Source: Desulfomicrobiaceae bacterium
GTDB lineage: Bacteria; Desulfobacterota; Desulfovibrionia; Desulfovibrionales; Desulfomicrobiaceae
Assembly (NCBI GenBank): GCA_003530935.1
Contig: DPEO01000005.1
Location: 1 to 9,128 of the forward strand
DNA length: 9,128 nt
Direction of reading: 5' to 3'
Shown piece by piece: positions 5,270-9,128 of the stretch. A program made the translations under genes and the position numbers. The notes below the pieces were generated by a model that was not told where the DNA came from, ran no database searches, and saw only the letters and a list, made by a program, of their open reading frames with translations. Numbering within the stretch: position 1 is the first letter of the stretch; each line of letters begins with the position of its first letter.

Positions 5270-5911
5270 ATGGCGCAGCTGCGACAATTTCTCAAAACCA
5301 ATATCCTGGCAGGCTTTTTCACCCTCCTGCCGGCAGTCATCACCATCTGGTTCATCCGCCTGGTGCTTCAATGGATCGACAAGATCTTCCTGCTCCTTCC
5401 CCGCGCGTGGCGGCCGGAGCATTGGCTGCCGTTTCCCGTGCCGGGCCTTGGCCTGCTCGTTCTCATTCCCGCGCTCATCCTCACGGGCTTCCTCGTGCGC
5501 CACTACGTAGGTCGGCAAATAGTGCGCCTGTGGGACGAATTCATCACCCGCGTCCCCCTAGCCAATAAGGTGTACTTTGCCGTCAAGCAGCTCGTGGACA
5601 CCTTGATGCATGGCCCGGCCAAAGACTTCCAACGGGTGGTCCTCATCGAGTACCCAAGGCGGGGCATCTACGCCGTGGCCTTCGTCACCGGTGTGGCCAG
5701 CGGCGAAGTACAGGACAAGACCCAGGAGCGGGTGCTCAACGTCTTCCTGCCCACCACCCCCAATCCTACCTCGGGATTTCTTCTGCTCATCCCCGAGACC
5801 GATGTCATCGCCCTTTCCATGAGCGTGGAAGACGCCTTCAAGCTCATCATGAGCGGCGGCATCGTCACTCCGCCACACCGAAATTCACCGCATACACCGC
5901 CCTCCCCTTGA
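5270..5911 (+). CDS. DUF502 family inner-membrane protein
   Basis: A 213-residue membrane protein of DUF502, a widespread bacterial family without an established biochemical role. Two hydrophobic segments are visible, about 12-33 (starting ILAGFFTLLPAV) and about 58-78 (PGLGLLVLIPALILTGFLV). A soluble domain follows with the family marks FITRVPLANKVYFAVKQLVD (91-110), DFQRVVLIEYPRRG (119-132), FLPTTPNPTSGF (159-170) and SVEDAFKLIMSGG (185-197). The proline-rich tail after 200 looks unstructured. I set the start at 5270, preceded by GGAGG at 5260-5264. An upstream in-frame ATG at 5105 would add a basic, non-family stretch and overlap the tRNA promoter. In the 182-base gap after the tRNA, TTGTCC (5224) and TAGGGT (5247) are 17 bases apart but would start transcription almost on the ribosome binding site, so I do not call a promoter. 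It lies 70 bases before icd, with no terminator between. Confidence 0.93.
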   Translation: MAQLRQFLKTNILAGFFTLLPAVITIWFIRLVLQWIDKIFLLLPRAWRPEHWLPFPVPGLGLLVLIPALILTGFLVRHYVGRQIVRLWDEFITRVPLANKVYFAVKQLVDTLMHGPAKDFQRVVLIEYPRRGIYAVAFVTGVASGEVQDKTQERVLNVFLPTTPNPTSGFLLLIPETDVIALSMSVEDAFKLIMSGGIVTPPHRNSPHTPPSP

Positions 5912-5981
5912 CGAACCGGCGCGCCCTGAAGGACCACGGCGGCGCACGCACCGTGCCCCAATTTCACTTCAAGGAGCGTCC

Positions 5982-7136
5982 ATGAACCCTACTGTCTATT
6001 TCATCGAAGGAGACGGCATCGGCCCGGAAGTCTGGAAAGCGGCGCGGCCGGTCATCGACCGCGCCGTGGAACTGAGCTACACCGACGGCCGGGCCCTGGA
6101 CTGGCAGGAGCTCTTGGCGGGCAAAAAGGCCTACGCCGCTACGGGCTCCTACCTGCCGGAAGCGACCCTCGAAACCCTCAAGCAGGCGAGCCTCGCCATG
6201 AAAGGCCCGCTGGAGACGCCGGTGGGCGGCGGGTTTCGCAGCCTCAACGTCACCTTGCGCCAGACCTTGGATCTCTACGCCTGCATCCGCCCCATCCGCT
6301 ATTTCCCCGGCATCGAAAGCCCGGTGAAACACCCCGAACGCGTCAACATGGTGGTCTTTCGGGAAAACACCGAGGACGTCTACGCCGGTATCGAATGGCC
6401 CGCAGGCAGCCCGGAAGCCAACCGACTCATCGCCTTTTTGCGCGACGAGCTCGGCCGCAATGTGGACCCGGCAAGCGGCATCGGCATCAAGCCCATGACC
6501 GAGCACGGCAGCAAGCGTTTGGTGCGCCGCGCCATCCGTTTTGCCCTGGATCAGGGGCGCACCAGCGTCACCCTGGTGCACAAAGGCAATATCATGAAAT
6601 ACACCGAAGGGGCCTTTCGGGCCTGGGGCTACGAAGTGGCGGCCCAGGAATTCGCCGGCCAGGTGGCTCCTGAGGGCCAGGAAGCCTGTCCCCCTGCAGC
6701 GGTGACCATCAAGGACCGCATCGCCGACGCCATGTTCCAAGAGGTCCTCATCCGGCCCGAGGCGTACGACGTCATCGCCACCACCAACCTCAACGGTGAC
6801 TACCTCTCCGACGCCCTGGCCGCACAGGTGGGAGGTCTTGGCCTCGCCCCAGGGGTCAACATGAGCGACACCCTCGCCTTCTTCGAGCCCACCCACGGCA
6901 CCGCGCCTTCCATTGCGGGCAAAGACCTGGCCAACCCGGGAAGCCTCGTGCTCTCCGGAGCCCTGCTCTTGGAACACCTCGGGTGGAAAGAGGCGGCAGA
7001 CCGCATCCACCGCGCGGTGGAGCGGGTCATTGCCCAGCGCACCGTCACGGTGGATCTCGCGACACAGATGCCGGGCGCCCAACAGGTGGGCTGCGCCGCT
7101 TTCGGCGAACGGCTCCTTGCAGCGTTGGAAGCATAA
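5982..7136 (+). CDS. icd: Isocitrate dehydrogenase (Icd), coenzyme uncertain
   Basis: This enzyme oxidatively decarboxylates isocitrate to 2-oxoglutarate, feeding the TCA pathway and glutamate synthesis. The 384-residue protein aligns by eye with E. coli Icd, lacking about 27 N-terminal residues. IEGDGIGPEV opens at 8. Substrate residues are S87, N89, R93 (in RSLNVTLRQTLDLY), R103, R127 and Y134; the catalytic lysine is K201 in VHKGNIMK; metal aspartates are D249, D273 and D277. The coenzyme loop HGTAPSIAGKDLANPGS (305-321) is unusual: positions equivalent to E. coli K344, Y345, Y391 and R395, which hold the NADP 2'-phosphate, are S310, I311, V357 and T361. Isopropylmalate dehydrogenases read HGSAPDIAGK here, but the SLNV substrate loop argues for isocitrate. 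AAGGAG at 5971-5976 fixes the start. Confidence 0.93.
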   Translation: MNPTVYFIEGDGIGPEVWKAARPVIDRAVELSYTDGRALDWQELLAGKKAYAATGSYLPEATLETLKQASLAMKGPLETPVGGGFRSLNVTLRQTLDLYACIRPIRYFPGIESPVKHPERVNMVVFRENTEDVYAGIEWPAGSPEANRLIAFLRDELGRNVDPASGIGIKPMTEHGSKRLVRRAIRFALDQGRTSVTLVHKGNIMKYTEGAFRAWGYEVAAQEFAGQVAPEGQEACPPAAVTIKDRIADAMFQEVLIRPEAYDVIATTNLNGDYLSDALAAQVGGLGLAPGVNMSDTLAFFEPTHGTAPSIAGKDLANPGSLVLSGALLLEHLGWKEAADRIHRAVERVIAQRTVTVDLATQMPGAQQVGCAAFGERLLAALEA

Positions 7137-7145
7137 TCGACAATC

Positions 7146-7170
7146 GGTGCGGGGCATTTTCCCCCGCACC
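7146..7170 (+). other. Strong hairpin just after icd, no U-tract
   Basis: GGTGCGGGG (7146-7154) and CCCCGCACC (7162-7170) form a perfect 9-bp stem with a 7-base loop, starting nine bases after the icd stop. The bases that follow (CTCACCGCCCC) give no U-run on the plus strand, and none is present for the minus strand. It may stabilise the icd mRNA 3' end or slow polymerase, but it is not a standard intrinsic terminator. Confidence 0.6.
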
Positions 7171-7256
7171 CTCACCGCCCCAAGACAGCACGAGGTCTCT
7201 GGGCCTGCCCCCGCCGCCCTCCATAGGCATCTTTCGCCGAAAACGGCCCGAAGGAT

Positions 7257-7288
7257 GGCTTGTCAAGCCGCCAGGGCCAGGCTATAGA
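7257..7288 (+). promoter_or_regulatory. infA: infA promoter with palindrome over the -35
   Basis: TTGTCA (7260-7265) and TATAGA (7283-7288) are 17 bases apart and match consensus at five and four of six positions. The start would be near 7295, giving a leader of about 30 nt. The inverted repeat GGCTTG-T-CAAGCC (7257-7269) covers the -35 and could be an operator, though it may be chance. Confidence 0.72.
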
Positions 7289-7325
7289 GCCTCGTCTTTT
7301 CCACATCCACACAGCAAGGAAGGTT

Positions 7326-7544
7326 ATGGCCAAGGAAGAAAGCATCGAATTGGAAGGCGTGGTGGAAGAAGCCATGCCCAACGCCATGTTTCGGGTCCGC
7401 CTCGACAATGGGCACCAGGTGCTCGGGCATATTTCGGGAAAAATGCGCAAATTCTACATCCGCATCCTGCCTGGGGACCGGGTGAAAGTGGAACTCTCCC
7501 CCTATGATCTCACCCGCGGACGGATCACCTACCGTTTCAAGTAA
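7326..7544 (+). CDS. infA: Translation initiation factor IF-1
   Basis: IF-1 binds the ribosomal A site during initiation, alongside IF-2 and IF-3. The 72-residue product has the standard bacterial length and a single OB fold. It carries LEGVVEEAMPNAMFRVRLDN (9-28), GHISGKMRKFYIRILPGDRV and the invariant ELSPYDLTRGRITYRFK end. Residues F-Y after MRK replace the more usual Asn-Phe or His-Tyr, a conservative change. The start at 7326 follows AAGGAAGG (7316-7323). An in-frame ATG at 7260 would extend the protein beyond family length and overlap the promoter. No terminator lies between it and the PHP gene 54 bases on, so co-transcription is likely. Confidence 0.98.
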   Translation: MAKEESIELEGVVEEAMPNAMFRVRLDNGHQVLGHISGKMRKFYIRILPGDRVKVELSPYDLTRGRITYRFK

Positions 7545-7598
7545 GCCACGCGCCCTGTGCGTCTGCGGCGCCGTCTGAGCTGCGGCACGGAGTGCGCC

Positions 7599-8459
7599 AT
7601 GGCGGATATCGATCTCCACTCCCACTCCACGGCCTCTGATGGGACCTTGTCCCCCTCGGCGCTGGTGCACCACGCCGAGGCTGTCGGTCTCCGCGCCCTC
7701 GCCCTGACTGACCATGATACTGTGGCCGGTCTCGACGAAGCCGCCCAGGCGGCCAAACGAGTGGAGTTCATCCGCGGCTGCGAGTTAAGCGTCCATTTTC
7801 CTCACGGAAGCATGCACATCCTGGGGTTGTGGCTGCCAAGGCGCATGCAGGCGCTGCCGGCTTTGCTCCATGATTTGGCCCAAAAGCGCGCCCAGCGCAA
7901 CGCCCTCATCTTGGAAAATCTCCGGCGCCACGGCGTAGATATCGACGACGCAGAGCTCCAAGCCTTCGCCGCCGGTGGCGTGGTGGGCCGCCCGCATGTG
8001 GCGCGGCTCTTGGTGGAGAAGGGCCATGCCGCAAGCATCCACGAGGCTTTTCACCTCTGGCTGCGCCCTGGGACACCGGGATATGCGCCCAAGGCCAAGC
8101 TCCTTCCCCACCAGGCCATCTCCGCCCTCAAGGCCGAAGGGGCCACGGTCATCCTGGCGCACCCCTCCACCCTGAACCTCGACCCCGAACCCCTGGAGGC
8201 GCTCCTCGGCGAGCTCAAAGCCGCAGGCCTCGACGGTGTCGAAGTCTACTACTCCCTGCACACACCAGCACAAACCCGACTCTTTGCCGAGCTCTGCCGC
8301 CGATTGGACCTCCTCGAGAGCGCCGGCTCCGACTTTCATGGAGACAACAAACCGTCCATCGCTCTTGGCAGAGGGAAAAATGGGCTCCACGGGCCCTACG
8401 CCTTAGTGGAGCGCATGAAGGCCGTACGTGCCCGCATGGGGCTCCCCGTGGAGGCGTGA
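7599..8459 (+). CDS. PHP-domain phosphoesterase, RNase AM (YciV)-like
   Basis: The 286-residue product is a PHP-domain metallo-phosphoesterase most like E. coli RNase AM (Rnm/YciV), which trims rRNA 5' ends and hydrolyses 3',5'-nucleotide bisphosphates. It is close to that protein in length. Predicted metal ligands are all present: H7, H9 and D14 in DLHSHSTASDG, H39 in LTDHDT, E62 in GCELS, H73 in MHILG, H133 in RPHVARLL, H188 in ILAHP, and D245 and H247 in GSDFH. The insert between about 95 and 170 and the ALGRG after the last motif also fit this subfamily rather than PolC/DnaE or histidinol phosphatase. The start at 7599 follows GGAG at 7589-7592; an ATG at 7557 would add an arginine-rich, non-family stretch. 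It overlaps the next gene by one base (TGATG), so translation is coupled. Confidence 0.92.
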   Translation: MADIDLHSHSTASDGTLSPSALVHHAEAVGLRALALTDHDTVAGLDEAAQAAKRVEFIRGCELSVHFPHGSMHILGLWLPRRMQALPALLHDLAQKRAQRNALILENLRRHGVDIDDAELQAFAAGGVVGRPHVARLLVEKGHAASIHEAFHLWLRPGTPGYAPKAKLLPHQAISALKAEGATVILAHPSTLNLDPEPLEALLGELKAAGLDGVEVYYSLHTPAQTRLFAELCRRLDLLESAGSDFHGDNKPSIALGRGKNGLHGPYALVERMKAVRARMGLPVEA

Positions 8460-9128
8460 TGGAACTTTTGGTCCCGGCAGGCAATCCTCCCAAGGCCGAA
8501 GCCGCGCTACGCTTCGGCGCCCACGCCCTCTACCTGGGAGGCCCGGACTTGAGCTTACGTCAAAGCGCCCACGGTTTTTCCCTCCCGGAGCTGCGTGCTG
8601 TGGTGACCCAGGCCCACCGCCATGGGGCGCGGGTGTACTACGCCCTCAACATCCTGGCCCAGGAACACCACCTCACTGCCATAACCCAGCGTCTCGAAGA
8701 CCTGGCCGATACCGGCATCGACGCCCTCATCGTCGCTGACCCCGGGGTTCTCACCCAAGCGCGGCGCCTGCTTCCCCACATCCCGGTGCATGTCTCCACC
8801 CAGGCCAATACCAGCAATTCCTGGAGCGTGCGTTTCTGGCGGGATCACGGAGCCCGGCGCGTCAACCTGGCCCGGGAGCTCTCGGCAGCGCGCCTGCGAG
8901 CCGTACGCCGCGCCTGCCCGGACATGGAGCTCGAAGTCTTCGTGCACGGGGCTATGTGCATGGCCATCTCCGGCCAATGCCTGCTGTCCGCCTACCTGCT
9001 CGAGCGTTCCGGCAACCTGGGCGCCTGCGCCCACCCCTGCCGCTACGACTACCTGGCGCACGGCCCCGCCGCCGTAGTCCTCGAAGAACGCTTCCGCCCC
9101 GGAGAACGGCTGTGGGAGCTGCACGAAC
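8459..9128 (+). CDS. U32 peptidase-family protein, TrhP-like (partial)
   Basis: The first 223 codons of a U32-family protein are present; the 3' part lies beyond the window. The beginning, MELLVPAGN with FGAHALYLGG (19-28), fits the family TIM-barrel opening. VSTQANTSN (112-120) and NLARELS (136-142) follow. EVFVHGAMCMAISGQCLLSA (159-178) and GNLGACAHPCRYDYL (185-199) supply four cysteines (167, 174, 190, 194) that in relatives bind an iron-sulfur cluster. The later RPGERLWELHE (213-223) matches the RPGE..EDEHGT region of E. coli TrhP (YegQ), which hydroxylates U34 of tRNAs using prephenate. UbiU and RlhA fit less well. I expect tRNA modification rather than proteolysis. GGAGG at 8450-8454, inside the upstream gene, is its ribosome binding site. 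Confidence 0.92.
   Translation, partial: MELLVPAGNPPKAEAALRFGAHALYLGGPDLSLRQSAHGFSLPELRAVVTQAHRHGARVYYALNILAQEHHLTAITQRLEDLADTGIDALIVADPGVLTQARRLLPHIPVHVSTQANTSNSWSVRFWRDHGARRVNLARELSAARLRAVRRACPDMELEVFVHGAMCMAISGQCLLSAYLLERSGNLGACAHPCRYDYLAHGPAAVVLEERFRPGERLWELHE

Noticed and set aside
5964..7175. Minus-strand open frame of 403 codons opposite icd
   Set aside because: A shadow of icd; no family motif, and its start region overlaps the post-icd hairpin.

Overview
This is a GC-rich, gene-dense bacterial window with mostly housekeeping genes. Seven complete protein genes, one partial protein gene and one tRNA are well supported. Protein sequences and gene content suggest a sulfate-reducer-like deltaproteobacterium (Desulfovibrionales type). 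That assignment rests on family resemblance alone and is tentative.

Left part (1-1172). A small cysteine-rich DUF2325 gene lies on the minus strand (222-572), with a very AT-rich promoter region upstream. A candidate minus-strand promoter there carries an ATTAG-N6-CTAAT palindrome at its expected start point. To its right (about 858-1099) there is no convincing protein gene. The stretch can fold as a long interrupted rod and ends in a textbook intrinsic terminator. A separate good promoter for the next gene follows directly. I read this as a stand-alone structured small RNA gene of unknown family, the best candidate for something undescribed here.

Centre (1173-4868, plus strand). A tight operon encodes a bifunctional NAD(P)HX-repair enzyme (Nnr), a two-CBS-domain protein, the tRNA t6A factor TsaE and the AAA+ ATPase RarA. 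Gaps are 1-3 nt, or the genes overlap by ATGA. The Nnr/TsaE pairing is widely conserved; here the CBS gene sits between them.

The tRNA-Arg(UCU) gene (5011-5087, minus) is convergent to the operon. It has its own promoter and terminator, and its U36-A37 makes it an expected substrate of the TsaE pathway.

Right part (5270-9128, plus strand). A DUF502 membrane protein is followed by isocitrate dehydrogenase (icd), then a strong hairpin. A clear promoter precedes infA (IF-1), a PHP-domain RNase AM-like protein and a U32-family TrhP-like tRNA hydroxylation protein that runs off the window edge. IF-1, the PHP protein and the U32 protein form a translation/RNA-maturation cluster. The icd product lacks the residues that bind the NADP 2'-phosphate in the E. 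coli enzyme, so its coenzyme is in doubt. No IS element, CRISPR array or phage gene was seen.
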